DNA of 64,000 nucleotides from the NCBI GenBank assembly GCA_963699175.1, contig OY969418.1, positions 3,658,001 through 3,722,000 on the forward strand, given 5' to 3'. This document shows positions 34,713 to 43,450 of this stretch, piece by piece. A program made the translations under genes and the position numbers. A model generated the notes under the pieces. It worked only from the letters and a program-made list of their open reading frames with translations. It was not told the origin of the DNA and did not search any database. Position 1 is the first letter of the stretch. Every line of letters starts with the position of its first letter. The DNA comes from JACPYM01 sp963699175. Lineage in GTDB: Bacteria; Acidobacteriota; Blastocatellia; RBC074.

Positions 34713-35735
34713 TTAACGAATTTCCGAAATCGCCGCGATATAACACCCGCGCGCTGTCGCCGTCAGCGGATCGCTGGCCAGCCGCACGTCGGAAATCTGC
34801 ACGGGGAAGCCGTCGCGTTTGAGCGCCGCTTCGAACTTTTGCAGGAAGCCGCGCGGTTTGGCCGTGCCGCCTGAAAGCACAATCGGCATGGCGCGGTCGA
34901 GCTTGGGCAATTGGCGGGAGTTCTCGAACTCTTCGCGCAGCTTCTCGACCAACGAGTTGATGACCTCTTCGTAGTAGATGTGCAGCGCGCTCGAAATCTT
35001 GTCCTTCGGCTGGCGCGAGAGGTCGAGCGATTCTTCTTTGGCCAGGCGCACGCGCGTGACGGGTTCGTCGGTGACGGCCGAGACGCTGTTGTCAATATAA
35101 TCGCCGCCTTTGGGAATGCTGAAGGTCAGCATGGGCACAGACAGGAACGAGACGCAGACGTTGCACATGCCGCCGCCGCAACTGACGCCGATGCCGGTGA
35201 AGTTTTCCGATTGCAACTCGGCGAAGATGATGGCCAGACCTTCGTTGACCGCCTTGGCTTCGTAACCGAGCGATTGCAGGAAGGTCTTGAGCACGGCTTC
35301 GTGGTAAACGAGGTTGGCGTCGGTGCCTTCGCCTTTGCCGGGGATGGAGTAACAAAGCAATTCGTTCTTCTTGGCGCGCGGCACCATGGATTCGATGATG
35401 GCCTGGATGATCTGCTGGCCCATCGGCTCCTGTGCGTTGAGCACACCGAGTTGCATCGGGCGGCGCGGGACGGCGTTGAAGAAACTGGCGAAACGCTCAG
35501 AGTCATTGCCAAAGACAAATAACTCTTTGCCATTGCGGTGATAAACCATCTTGTTCTGTTGCAGGATGGCTTCAGTCATTTTCGAATAAGGGACGCCGAC
35601 GAAAGCGTTGAGTTGAGCGTTCGCTTTGTTGCCATTGGAGCCACCAGCCAGCACGATGCGGCTGGTGCCGATGTCTAAGCCGAGCGCGCCAGCTTCGCCA
35701 CCGGCCTCGGGTGTCGCGGGATTTTTCTCTTCCAT
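34713..35735 (-). CDS. Actin-like (ASKHA) ATPase
   Basis: 340 residues. The phosphate-1 loop LGLDIGTSRIVLAG (Asp21), phosphate-2 loop GIGVSCGGGMCNVCVSF and adenosine motif PIVLSGGTAKPRGF mark an actin/Hsp70-superfamily ATPase. Its length and sequence fit bacterial actin-like filament proteins or archaeal-type actin homologues better than DnaK, but no named family is certain. A GGAGG ribosome site lies 5 bp before the ATG at 35735. It sits between the amidase and TIR genes on the same strand. Confidence 0.72.
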   Translation of the reverse strand: MEEKNPATPEAGGEAGALGLDIGTSRIVLAGGSNGNKANAQLNAFVGVPYSKMTEAILQQNKMVYHRNGKELFVFGNDSERFASFFNAVPRRPMQLGVLNAQEPMGQQIIQAIIESMVPRAKKNELLCYSIPGKGEGTDANLVYHEAVLKTFLQSLGYEAKAVNEGLAIIFAELQSENFTGIGVSCGGGMCNVCVSFLSVPMLTFSIPKGGDYIDNSVSAVTDEPVTRVRLAKEESLDLSRQPKDKISSALHIYYEEVINSLVEKLREEFENSRQLPKLDRAMPIVLSGGTAKPRGFLQKFEAALKRDGFPVQISDVRLASDPLTATARGCYIAAISEIR

Positions 35736-35979
35736 TTTTCCTCCGTTTTTACGTGATGATTTAGGCATGTGAGAAAAGACTTCTTACTTGCTTTCCTATG
35801 AAAATGCAACTGTGAGCTTGGGCTTTTTGTCAGAACAAATTTCAGCGAGCGGAACTCAACTCGAGCGAGCGTGAAGAAATCCAAGCGATCAATTACGGCA
35901 AGAAAGACTGATGTCGCGAGGAAGCTAAAAGAACTAGCTTGCTTCTGCTCAACACGCCGCCTTGAACCTGAATCGTATT

Positions 35980-37455
35980 TTATCGTGCTACGCTCTCTGC
36001 GGCATCGGCCTGCATGGTCAATTTGGCATTCTGTGGCAATGAGGAATTTTGCAGGGTCTTCTGCCGTGCATATTGTTCGCGGTACAGGACACGCAGTTTT
36101 AGGCGCAAGTCTTCGACGGTGGTGTGCAACTTTTCTGCGCGGTGTTTGAACTCTTCGTCCGCCGCGACGGCGCCCTCCCAGAGTGTCTTGTTCATCTTTT
36201 CGAGAATCTCATCATCCCAAGTGAAGCCGTAATCGGTCATGTTTGGCGTCGGGATTTTGTACTTGTCCGACAGACCCATGGCTACGAACGGGAAGTTTTT
36301 CGCCCAGTCGTAATGGGGAGCGATAGCGCCGTTATCGGGATTGACCGAGACCAGCCCGTGTGTGGTGCAATTGACATCTTCGATCTTGTATATGCTGCGC
36401 AGAATCGCCGTTAACTGGCGGCCTGCTAACACCTGCGCTGAAGTCAGCGTCTCTTCGAGCGAATTGGCGACGCTGGATTCAAAGGCGACACCGATGAAAC
36501 TGGCGTTCAGCCCAATGTAGACGTTCTTTTGATCGGCCCAGAGTGAATAGCCCGCGTGGTTGGCTGTTTGGTCGTCGCGCACGATGCGGTAGATGAGGCC
36601 ATAGCGGTCAATCAAATAGTTGTACAGTTTCAGGCGCTGGACGTATTTAATCAGGTTGTGCGAACGCTCTTGAATTGAGTTGTTGTTGTCGGGTGAAAAC
36701 GGAATCTGTTCGCCTTCCGTAGTGTGGTAGACGATGCCAACTTGTGCGCGGCTGACTTGGTCGCTGTCGCCTTCGCCGTTGCGCGGATAGACGTAGTAGG
36801 CGCGCGGGTGATTATCAATCTCGTGCTCGGTGATGATCTGCCCGCCGTTACTGTAGCGTTCGAGCTTGGCGGTTTGTTCGACCAACCAGATTTTCTCCGC
36901 TTCGTAGCGGTTGAGCACGGTGGTGACGGCGGGCGTGGCACTCGGCGCGCTCGCAGCGGTGAGAAAAATGGTGCGCCCACCTTTGCCATAGCGTTCTGCC
37001 ATGTAGGCGCTGGCCTTCTGCCCCGACCAACTAGCCAATGAATAAAGCCCGAACAACAGCACGCCAGCGATCAACACTCCCACCGCATAAAAAGCATGCC
37101 GCGCCTGATAGCAGGAGTGGATCAACTTGGCTCTAAGAGGAATTTCGACCTGCTGCAGGCGCGCGCGTTGGGCGGGCGGCGCGTTGCGTGTTATAGCTCG
37201 TAATTCTTCGAGGATGGAGTTGTAAAGCCGCGCTTCCATAATCCAGTCATAAAAGCGCGTCTTTTCGAGAAATTGGAAGCGTTGCAGCGCTTGGCGCAGT
37301 TCGGCTTGGCGGGCGGTTTGTTTGGCCAGCGTGCTGTGCAGAAAACGTAAGCGCGCCGCCGGATTGTCGAACAGGCGGGCATAACGCTCGACGACTTGTG
37401 CGTAGAGCGCCTCGGCAGGCTTGCGATTGCTGGTAGGGGATTGCTGTGCTATCAC
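35980..37455 (-). CDS. Membrane-anchored N-acetylmuramoyl-L-alanine amidase-like protein
   Basis: 491 residues. The N-terminal 115 residues are helical, followed by a membrane helix (AFYAVGVLIAGVLLFGLYSL, 121-140), then an amidase_2/PGRP-like domain from about 235: IVYHTTEGE (His243), DDQTANHAGYS (His300), NCTTHGLVSVN (His366) and IAPHYDWAKNFPF (His381), the usual zinc and catalytic pattern. The likely reaction is cleavage of the peptide stem from peptidoglycan. Start is a GTG with a weak ribosome site. A C-terminal helical tail (about 400-491) is extra. Confidence 0.78.
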   Translation of the reverse strand: MIAQQSPTSNRKPAEALYAQVVERYARLFDNPAARLRFLHSTLAKQTARQAELRQALQRFQFLEKTRFYDWIMEARLYNSILEELRAITRNAPPAQRARLQQVEIPLRAKLIHSCYQARHAFYAVGVLIAGVLLFGLYSLASWSGQKASAYMAERYGKGGRTIFLTAASAPSATPAVTTVLNRYEAEKIWLVEQTAKLERYSNGGQIITEHEIDNHPRAYYVYPRNGEGDSDQVSRAQVGIVYHTTEGEQIPFSPDNNNSIQERSHNLIKYVQRLKLYNYLIDRYGLIYRIVRDDQTANHAGYSLWADQKNVYIGLNASFIGVAFESSVANSLEETLTSAQVLAGRQLTAILRSIYKIEDVNCTTHGLVSVNPDNGAIAPHYDWAKNFPFVAMGLSDKYKIPTPNMTDYGFTWDDEILEKMNKTLWEGAVAADEEFKHRAEKLHTTVEDLRLKLRVLYREQYARQKTLQNSSLPQNAKLTMQADAAESVAR

Positions 37456-37542
37456 TGACCCAACTTATACATTAAATGGGAGCAGACGAATTCAATCCTT
37501 CAGCCTGCTCCCCATTCTCAATCGCTATTTCATCGCCTTGAT

Positions 37543-38901
37543 TTATTTAATGGGCGTCACGATGAAATCTGGTTCCAACCCTTTGACGCGCAACTGGCTG
37601 CCATAACTGGTAGCCTGTTCGCGCGAGGCGAATTTACCGACCTGCACGCGATACCAAGTGCGGCCTTGAACGTTAGCGGCCACAGTGCGCGCCGTGACGC
37701 CTGCCGCTTGCAAGCGGCTGACGCGTTCAGTGGCCTGCGCCTGCTCAGGGAACGAGCCGACCTGGATGGTGATGTTGCCGCGATTCGGCGTAGGTTCCAT
37801 TCCAGCGGGCTGTTTTGTGGCGGTGGTTTCTTTCGAAGTGGGTGATGGCGGCTTCACCGTCACCTTATCCGGTTGCAGTACTTTGCTGCCACCAGTGACG
37901 GGCGGAATCACCACTTGCGCGTTGTTAGGCTTAGGCTGCGTGGCATCACCTCTTTCTGCAATCCCCGCTGGCCCCGTAACACCGATGGGCAGCTTTTCGT
38001 CGGCCCTTGGCGGGACTGTCACCGGAGGAGTGGTTTTACTCGCATCAGTGGCTCCTGTCGAACCAGCGTCGGAAGGGTTGGTTGCACCGCTAGTAGCACC
38101 ATCGGTCACCGCGGCACTCCTCGGTGGCGTGCGCTTTGTCACCGGGCCGCTAAGGAAATTGTAGATGAACAGACCGCCTAGGATAACGACCGCTCCGATC
38201 AGCACAGTTTTGAAACGCGAGCCTTTCTTGTTGTAACCGCCAACGTTTGAAATGCCCGGATCGGTGGAATCTTCGGGCAACACCGGCCAGCCCATAAACT
38301 CAGGCTCGGGCGGAACGCCATAGCTCGGACTGTCAAATCCCTGCTCGTTGTAATTGCCGCCCCGATAAGGATCGGCCATGCCACCGCGGTAAGGGTCCGC
38401 TGTATTGCGCTGATCTTTCGGCATGCCGTACTCAGGCGTGGAGAAGACATCTTCGTAGACCGGCGTGGTCTCGCCCATCTGATAGCCCTGCTGTGGCGGC
38501 GCGTTACGCGGCAAGTCAAGCACATCGCCAAAATCATCGTCGTCAATCCGCGTCGCGTAGACGTCGTGATCACCGGAACGTGAGACCGGCGCAGTTGGGT
38601 AATTAGCGCTGGGATAATTGCCGCCCCCGTAACTACCACTGGGATAATTGCCGCCAGCGTAATTTCCCGCGTAGTTGGTAGACATCGTGCTTTGTCTGCC
38701 ACTATCAAAGCTGCCGCCACCATAACCACTATCGCTATAACCGGCGTCGTTGTAGCCGGGGTCAGCGAAGTTGGTGTTGTAGGTGTCGTAGCTCATGCCC
38801 GCATCAGGCTTGACATCAATGATTGTGGCGCAACGCGCACAAACAACACGGCTAGAATCGGCCTGATTTTCGAATTGGCACTTTGGACAGATGACTCTCA
38901 T
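37543..38901 (-). CDS. Zinc-ribbon, membrane-spanning SPOR-domain protein
   Basis: 452 residues: an N-terminal zinc ribbon (CPKCQFENQADSSRVVCARC, residues 5-24), a Tyr/Gly/Ser/Asn-rich low-complexity stretch of many SYGGGNYPS-like units (about 40-220), a membrane helix (FKTVLIGAVVILGGLFIYNF near 230), a Thr/Pro-rich linker, and a C-terminal SPOR domain (last about 75 residues, ITIQVGSFPEQAQATERVS). SPOR domains bind denuded glycan at division sites. It is the first gene of the run with the amidase, actin-like, TIR and STAND genes. Confidence 0.85.
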   Translation of the reverse strand: MRVICPKCQFENQADSSRVVCARCATIIDVKPDAGMSYDTYNTNFADPGYNDAGYSDSGYGGGSFDSGRQSTMSTNYAGNYAGGNYPSGSYGGGNYPSANYPTAPVSRSGDHDVYATRIDDDDFGDVLDLPRNAPPQQGYQMGETTPVYEDVFSTPEYGMPKDQRNTADPYRGGMADPYRGGNYNEQGFDSPSYGVPPEPEFMGWPVLPEDSTDPGISNVGGYNKKGSRFKTVLIGAVVILGGLFIYNFLSGPVTKRTPPRSAAVTDGATSGATNPSDAGSTGATDASKTTPPVTVPPRADEKLPIGVTGPAGIAERGDATQPKPNNAQVVIPPVTGGSKVLQPDKVTVKPPSPTSKETTATKQPAGMEPTPNRGNITIQVGSFPEQAQATERVSRLQAAGVTARTVAANVQGRTWYRVQVGKFASREQATSYGSQLRVKGLEPDFIVTPIK

Positions 38902-39395
38902 AGTTTTTTCTTCCCTTGTGGGTTAGATGTTGGGCTATTGTTGGTTGTCTCAGAAAACAGCTTGATAACAGCCCCGCTACCCGGCAACCTAACCGCACCT
39001 GGTCGTTATGCCGGGCCAACTGAACTAGGGATGCTTGTCAATCGGATTTGTGCGAGAGGGCCACGCGCCTGCAATCGTGAGCACCGAATGGGATTGACCT
39101 ATTCTTGCTGCTTAGATTCCTGACCGAGTGATGCCGGACCGGATTTAGGGGTAAGACCCAGGCACCACCTTCAAGCTTCACAATCAACCCAGCAACCGCG
39201 TATGTTACGCACGCCAGACGGATTGTAGCCTGCCCGGATGGCTCAGGCAAGCTAAAATGTTGAAAGGATTTAGCAAGCAAAATGGCCGGAGTGTAGCGGA
39301 TGGTTGGCTAGCCTCCAGCGACTTGTTTAGCTAGCGGACTGGCCTAGCTTGCACCGCCACACTCTTGACTGCTTCATTTCTACAAAATGCTTTCT
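38902..39395. other. Intergenic stretch of about 490 bp, little recognised
   Basis: No convincing gene on either strand. The only motif noticed is a short degenerate GGGGTAAGACCCAGGCACC near 39148-39166, like the end of a REP/IS200-associated repeat. A weak 5-bp hairpin near 39229-39249 is not convincing as a terminator. Confidence 0.4.
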
Positions 39396-39833
39396 TCAAG
39401 CAGGAATTGCTTCAGCCGCGTCACGCGGGGCGCGCACCACACCGCGTTTATAGTCAATTAGCCTGCGCCGGCGAAATTCGAGCATTATTCCAGTGACCAC
39501 TTCACGAGTTGAACCAATCAACTCCGCCAATTCTTCATGCGCCAAGTGCACGCTGTCTTCGCCAGTACGCCCTGCGGCAGCGGACAATTCAGGCAATGCT
39601 TGCGGCAGCCGCCGTTGGTTATTCTCAAAGACCGACGCTCGCAAAATCTTCACCCGGCCTTTCAAAACAAAATAAAGATGAGTAGCCGCATCTCCGCAAG
39701 TGTAAATCGTCAGCCCGCGCCAGCAGATTTTCTCTATGCGCAGCACGTTGGCCAACGTCGGGAAGTCCGGCAGTTCTCCCAGCCAACCCGGTTGCTCTTC
39801 GGCCAGAGGTAAACTCGCTGCATTGGCAATCAT
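39396..39833 (-). CDS. Shortened Crp/Fnr-family regulator
   Basis: 145 residues, whereas family members are about 220. The N-terminal half shows the beginning of a cyclic-nucleotide-binding fold (IYTCGDAATHLYFVLKGRVKI), and the C-terminal half a winged helix-turn-helix ('HEELAELIGSTREVVTGIML', 'EFRRRRLIDYKRG'). The phosphate-binding cassette and long dimerisation helix between them (about 75 residues) are missing. The ATG at 39833 is preceded by GAGG. It may still bind DNA but is unlikely to sense a nucleotide normally. Confidence 0.7.
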   Translation of the reverse strand: MIANAASLPLAEEQPGWLGELPDFPTLANVLRIEKICWRGLTIYTCGDAATHLYFVLKGRVKILRASVFENNQRRLPQALPELSAAAGRTGEDSVHLAHEELAELIGSTREVVTGIMLEFRRRRLIDYKRGVVRAPRDAAEAIPA

Positions 39834-40002
39834 CGTGTAATTCCTCTCTGTGTTTGAGCGCGTAAACTTATCAGCGAACCTACTGGTCTGCGCCCTGCCC
39901 TCTGTATCGCCGACCGAGCGCAAATTATTCCGCGCCGCCGATTTTTCCTGCGTGGTGGGGCGGTGAACGAATTAGCCAATCAGCCAAACAGCGCCCCGGC
40001 GG

Positions 40003-40032
40003 TTGACACGTTTTCTGCTAGGTCTCTATAAT
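40003..40032 (+). promoter_or_regulatory. Consensus sigma70 promoter of the rplU operon
   Basis: TTGACA at 40003-40008 and TATAAT at 40027-40032, both perfect matches, with an 18-bp spacer, 43 bp before the rplU start codon. A strong constitutive promoter fits ribosomal-protein genes. Confidence 0.8.
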
Positions 40033-40074
40033 GCCCGACTTTGCATTGGAAGAAAAAATGGAGGTGTCTTAACA

Positions 40075-40386
40075 GTGGCATACGCAATCATCCGCACGGG
40101 CGGCAAACAGTTCCGTGTCAGCCCTGGCGACGTTGTCCGCGTCCCCTCATTGGCCGATAAGAAGGAAGGCGATGCGGTCGAATTTGAAGTCCTGGTCTCC
40201 GGCGACGAGAATGGCGTGCAAATCGGCGCGCCAGTGCTGGACGGCGCAAAAGTCAGCGGCACGGTCGTCAAGCATGGACGCAGCCCGAAGATCATCGTCT
40301 TCAAATTCAAGCGCCGCAAACAATACAAGCGCACCAAAGGTCATCGGCAGGGCTTTACGTCAGTCAAGATTGAGGCATTCGCTTAA
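40075..40386 (+). CDS. rplU: 50S ribosomal protein L21
   Basis: 103 residues from a GTG start: VAYAIIRTGGKQFRVSPGDV is the canonical L21 N-terminus, and 'FKFKRRKQYKRTKGHRQGFT' the rRNA-binding tail. GGAGG lies about 10 bp upstream. First gene of rplU-rpmA-obgE-nadD-rsfS-rlmH. Confidence 0.96.
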   Translation: MAYAIIRTGGKQFRVSPGDVVRVPSLADKKEGDAVEFEVLVSGDENGVQIGAPVLDGAKVSGTVVKHGRSPKIIVFKFKRRKQYKRTKGHRQGFTSVKIEAFA

Positions 40387-40410
40387 GAGCGAGCAACAGG
40401 AGTTTTAGTA

Positions 40411-40677
40411 ATGGCACATAAGAAAGGTGTAGGCAGTTCGCGTAATGGACGCGACTCGAATGCGCAGCGGCTGGGCGTCAAACGCTTCGGTGGCCAGTTG
40501 GTCACGGGTGGCTCGATCCTCGTGCGCCAGCGTGGGACCAAATTCAAACCCGGCAACAATGTCGGCATCGGCAGCGACGATACGCTCTACGCTCGCATCA
40601 CCGGCATCGTCAAGTTTGAAGACAAAGGACGCAAAGGACGCTTTATCAGCGTCTATCCGGCTGAACAGGCAGCTTAG
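40411..40677 (+). CDS. rpmA: 50S ribosomal protein L27
   Basis: 88 residues, MAHKKGVGSSRNGRDSNAQR and 'GGSILVRQRGTKFKPGNNVG', the standard L27 sequence near the peptidyl-transferase centre. There is no N-terminal cleavable extension as in Firmicutes. 24 bp after rplU, with an AGGAG site. Confidence 0.97.
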   Translation: MAHKKGVGSSRNGRDSNAQRLGVKRFGGQLVTGGSILVRQRGTKFKPGNNVGIGSDDTLYARITGIVKFEDKGRKGRFISVYPAEQAA

Positions 40678-40713
40678 GCTCCCGACCCACAAGAGCGGCT
40701 CAATCTTAGGTTG

Positions 40714-41784
40714 ATGTTTATTGACCGCGCAAAAATTTTCGTGCGAGGTGGCGACGGCGGGAACGGCGTGACGGCCTTCCGGCGTGAAAAGTTCGTCCCG
40801 CACGGCGGCCCTTCAGGCGGTGATGGCGGACGCGGCGGCGCGGTTTATTTCGAGGCATCGGAGGGCGTCAATACGCTGCTGCACTTTCGTTACAACCCGG
40901 AGCACAAAGCCGAACGTGGGCGGCACGGTGAAGGGAGCTGCCGTTTTGGTCAAGACGGGAATGAGATCGTCGTGCGAGTCCCCGTCGGCACGGTTGTAAT
41001 GGATGAATTGACCAGCAAAGTCATCCACGATTTCACCCAAGCGGGCGAACGCGTGTTGATCGCCAAAGGCGGGCGCGGTGGACGCGGTAACGCGCAATTC
41101 GCCACGTCAACCAATCGCGCCCCGCGCTATCACGAAGAAGGCCGCGCTGGCCAAGAGCGTCATCTGCTACTTGAATTGAAGCTGATCGCTGATGCCGGCC
41201 TCGTCGGCTTGCCGAACGCCGGAAAATCCACGCTGATCTCGTGCATCTCAGCGGCGCGTCCGAAGATCGCCGATTATCCTTTCACGACCCTTGAACCGCA
41301 TCTGGGTGTAGTGGATGTGGGAGATTACAGAACCATTGTTGTCGCAGATATTCCCGGCCTGATCGAAGGTGCGCATGTGGGCGTAGGCTTGGGCGACCGC
41401 TTTCTACGACACGTGGAGCGCACCAAATTACTGCTCCATCTTGTAGACGTGTCTGGCTCGGCGCAAGACCCGATCAAAGATTACCAGACCGTCGCGCACG
41501 AGCTTGAAGCATACAGTCCAGCAGTTGCGGCCAAGCCCAAGATCGCGGTGGCGACCAAAATTGATGCGCTCGATGATCCGCAACGGCTCGACGAGTTCAA
41601 AGAGTTTTGCCGGGACGCCGGTCTGGAGTTTCATCAGATTTCAGCCGCGACGGGTAGCGGTTTGCAGGAACTGGTCTACGCCGTCGCGCGTAAGCTGGAA
41701 AGTTTGCAGCAGGCGGCAGCGGATAACACACAGGCTGAGCATAAAGCGGCTCGCGCAGTTTCCGCTGCCAGGCAACGCGAGTAA
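40714..41784 (+). CDS. obgE: GTPase ObgE/CgtA
   Basis: 356 residues: glycine-rich Obg fold (IFVRGGDGGNGVTAFRREKF, 'GGPSGGDGGRGG'), then a GTPase domain with G1 LVGLPNAGKST, G3 VADIPGLIEGAH and G4 VATKIDA. It lacks the extended C-terminal domain of some orthologues. It acts in 50S assembly and stringent control. The ATG at 40714 is preferred over an immediately preceding TTG at 40711. Confidence 0.95.
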   Translation: MFIDRAKIFVRGGDGGNGVTAFRREKFVPHGGPSGGDGGRGGAVYFEASEGVNTLLHFRYNPEHKAERGRHGEGSCRFGQDGNEIVVRVPVGTVVMDELTSKVIHDFTQAGERVLIAKGGRGGRGNAQFATSTNRAPRYHEEGRAGQERHLLLELKLIADAGLVGLPNAGKSTLISCISAARPKIADYPFTTLEPHLGVVDVGDYRTIVVADIPGLIEGAHVGVGLGDRFLRHVERTKLLLHLVDVSGSAQDPIKDYQTVAHELEAYSPAVAAKPKIAVATKIDALDDPQRLDEFKEFCRDAGLEFHQISAATGSGLQELVYAVARKLESLQQAAADNTQAEHKAARAVSAARQRE

Positions 41785-41789
41785 CCATT

Positions 41790-42458
41790 GTGCGGCAACG
41801 TCTCGGAGTTTACGGCGGGACATTCGATCCGGTTCATAACGGCCATTTGCGCGTGGCCGCTGCGCTGCTTGAAAATTTCGCGCTCGATCAATTGTTATTC
41901 GTGCCGGCTTTCGTGCCGCCGCACAAACGCGGCCAAGCAATCAGCGCCCCGCATCATCGTTACGCGATGCTGGCGTTGGCCACGGCGCACGATGCGCGGT
42001 TGCGGATCTCAACGATTGAACTCGAAGCGCCCACGCGGCCTTACACGATTGAGACCTTGGGCCGCCTGCAAGCGCAAGATCCAAGTGCGCAATTGTTCTT
42101 TGTGATGGGTATGGATTCATTCCGCGATGTCACGTCGTGGCGCGAGCACGAGCGGCTGTTAAGCGAATACAGTATCATCGTCGCCGCCCGGCCTGGCTAT
42201 AACGCCCGGGGACTTGTGGAGGCCGCGCATCTCGCACCGCATTTGCAAGCGCGCGTGATTGATTTGTGCGGCGGCTTTCAGCCGGGTGCGGAGGATTTGA
42301 CCGAAACGCATGTGTTCATAACTGATTATGTGGCGGCAGACGTTTCCGCCACCGAGATTCGCCAGATGGCTGGCGCTGGCAAATCGGTTGCGCAAATGGC
42401 GCCGCCGCCTGTCGCGGCTTACATTGCCAAATATCGGTTGTATCAATTGGCAGAATGA
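41790..42458 (+). CDS. nadD: Nicotinate-nucleotide adenylyltransferase
   Basis: 222 residues starting with GTG: RLGVYGGTFDPVHNGHLRVA carries the GTFDPxHxGH nucleotidyltransferase motif, and DVSATEIRQM the C-terminal ISxTxxR-like motif. It makes deamido-NAD. It is 5 bp after obgE and overlaps rsfS by 4 nt, so tightly coupled. Confidence 0.94.
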   Translation: MRQRLGVYGGTFDPVHNGHLRVAAALLENFALDQLLFVPAFVPPHKRGQAISAPHHRYAMLALATAHDARLRISTIELEAPTRPYTIETLGRLQAQDPSAQLFFVMGMDSFRDVTSWREHERLLSEYSIIVAARPGYNARGLVEAAHLAPHLQARVIDLCGGFQPGAEDLTETHVFITDYVAADVSATEIRQMAGAGKSVAQMAPPPVAAYIAKYRLYQLAE

Positions 42459-42871
42459 GTGAAGCAACACTACAAAAAGAAATCGTCGCGCCGGTAACGG
42501 TGCCAACCATAACTTTGTCGCCTGAAGACCTGTTGATCTCCGAGCAGGTCACGACGGCTGTCCGCGCGGCGGAAGATAAGAAAGCGACCGACATCGTCGT
42601 GCTGCGTTTGGCAGCCATCACTGAATTCACCGACTACTTCATCATCTGCACCGGCACAAATGCGCGCCAGGTGCAGGCGATTGCCGATGAGGTCGCGCTG
42701 CGGTTGAAGAAAGAGTACCGCGTGCGCCCGCTGCACATCGAAGGCTACAACAAGGCCGAGTGGATTCTGATTGATTTCGGCGCGTTCGTCTTTCACGTCT
42801 TCGTCGAAGACTCACGCCGCTTCTACGATCTCGAGCGGCTCTGGCGCGATGCCGAGCGGGTCGAGGTTTGA
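42455..42871 (+). CDS. rsfS: Ribosome silencing factor RsfS
   Basis: 138 residues with a 35-residue N-terminal extension. The core has 'KATDIVVLRLAAITEFTDYF', ICTGTNARQVQAIADEV and 'HIEGYNKAEWILIDFGAFVF', as in RsfS, which binds L14 and blocks subunit joining during starvation. Overlaps nadD by ATGA. Confidence 0.93.
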   Translation: MSEATLQKEIVAPVTVPTITLSPEDLLISEQVTTAVRAAEDKKATDIVVLRLAAITEFTDYFIICTGTNARQVQAIADEVALRLKKEYRVRPLHIEGYNKAEWILIDFGAFVFHVFVEDSRRFYDLERLWRDAERVEV

Positions 42872-42902
42872 AGCTTGATTGCGGTTGCGTGTGTGGATTT
42901 CG

Positions 42903-42934
42903 ATTCCGCATTCCGCATTCCGCATTCCGCATTC
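42903..42934. repeat. Tandem ATTCCGC heptamers before rlmH
   Basis: Four and a half copies of ATTCCGC end 2 bp before the rlmH ATG, occupying the place of a ribosome-binding site; no Shine-Dalgarno sequence is left there. The same heptamer occurs between pyrR and pyrB (131-228). Confidence 0.75.
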
Positions 42935-42936
42935 AA

Positions 42937-43404
42937 ATGCGTTTGCATTTCGTCTGGATTGGCAAAACCAAAGAGCAACACTGCGCCGCTTTGGTGGCCG
43001 ATTACTTGAAGCGGCTCACGCGCTTCGCCCCTTGCGACGTGAGCGCATTGAAAGAGCCTTCCGGTTCAGGTGATGAACGGCGCGTGGTGAGGTGGGAGGG
43101 TGAAAAGATACTGACAGCCGTCGAGCGTGATGATTATGTCGTCCTGCTCGACGAACAAGGCCGTCAATTCTCGTCGCCCGCTTTGGCTGAGTTTATCGGC
43201 GCGCGACAACAGGCCAGCGTCAAACGCCTGGCGTTTATCATCGGCGGTTTCGCCGGAGTGAGCGCTGAGGTGAAGCAACGAGCGAACCTAACTTGGTCGC
43301 TCTCCCTTTTGACGCTGCCGCACGATCTTGCGCGTGTGGTTTTAACCGAGCAGCTTTATCGCGCTTACACCCTGCTCGCGGGGCTGCCCTATCATAAATT
43401 CTGA
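42937..43404 (+). CDS. rlmH: 23S rRNA pseudouridine-1915 N3-methyltransferase RlmH
   Basis: 155 residues, the standard length: MRLHFVWIGKTKEQHCAALV, YVVLLDEQGRQFSSPALAEF, 'LAFIIGGFAGVS' (SAM-binding knot) and the C-terminal LYRAYTLLAGLPYHKF. The ATG at 42937 is chosen by homology and directly follows a heptamer repeat, so the ribosome site is unusual. Confidence 0.95.
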   Translation: MRLHFVWIGKTKEQHCAALVADYLKRLTRFAPCDVSALKEPSGSGDERRVVRWEGEKILTAVERDDYVVLLDEQGRQFSSPALAEFIGARQQASVKRLAFIIGGFAGVSAEVKQRANLTWSLSLLTLPHDLARVVLTEQLYRAYTLLAGLPYHKF

Positions 43405-43450
43405 AGATTGCCCTTGTTCTTGCGGCTATTTTTAGTCCGAGGGAAAAGAG

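Noticed and set aside
39148..39166. Possible end of an IS200/REP element
   Set aside because: Only about 19 nt resemble such an end and no partner arm or transposase was found, so it is mentioned only as part of the intergenic entry.
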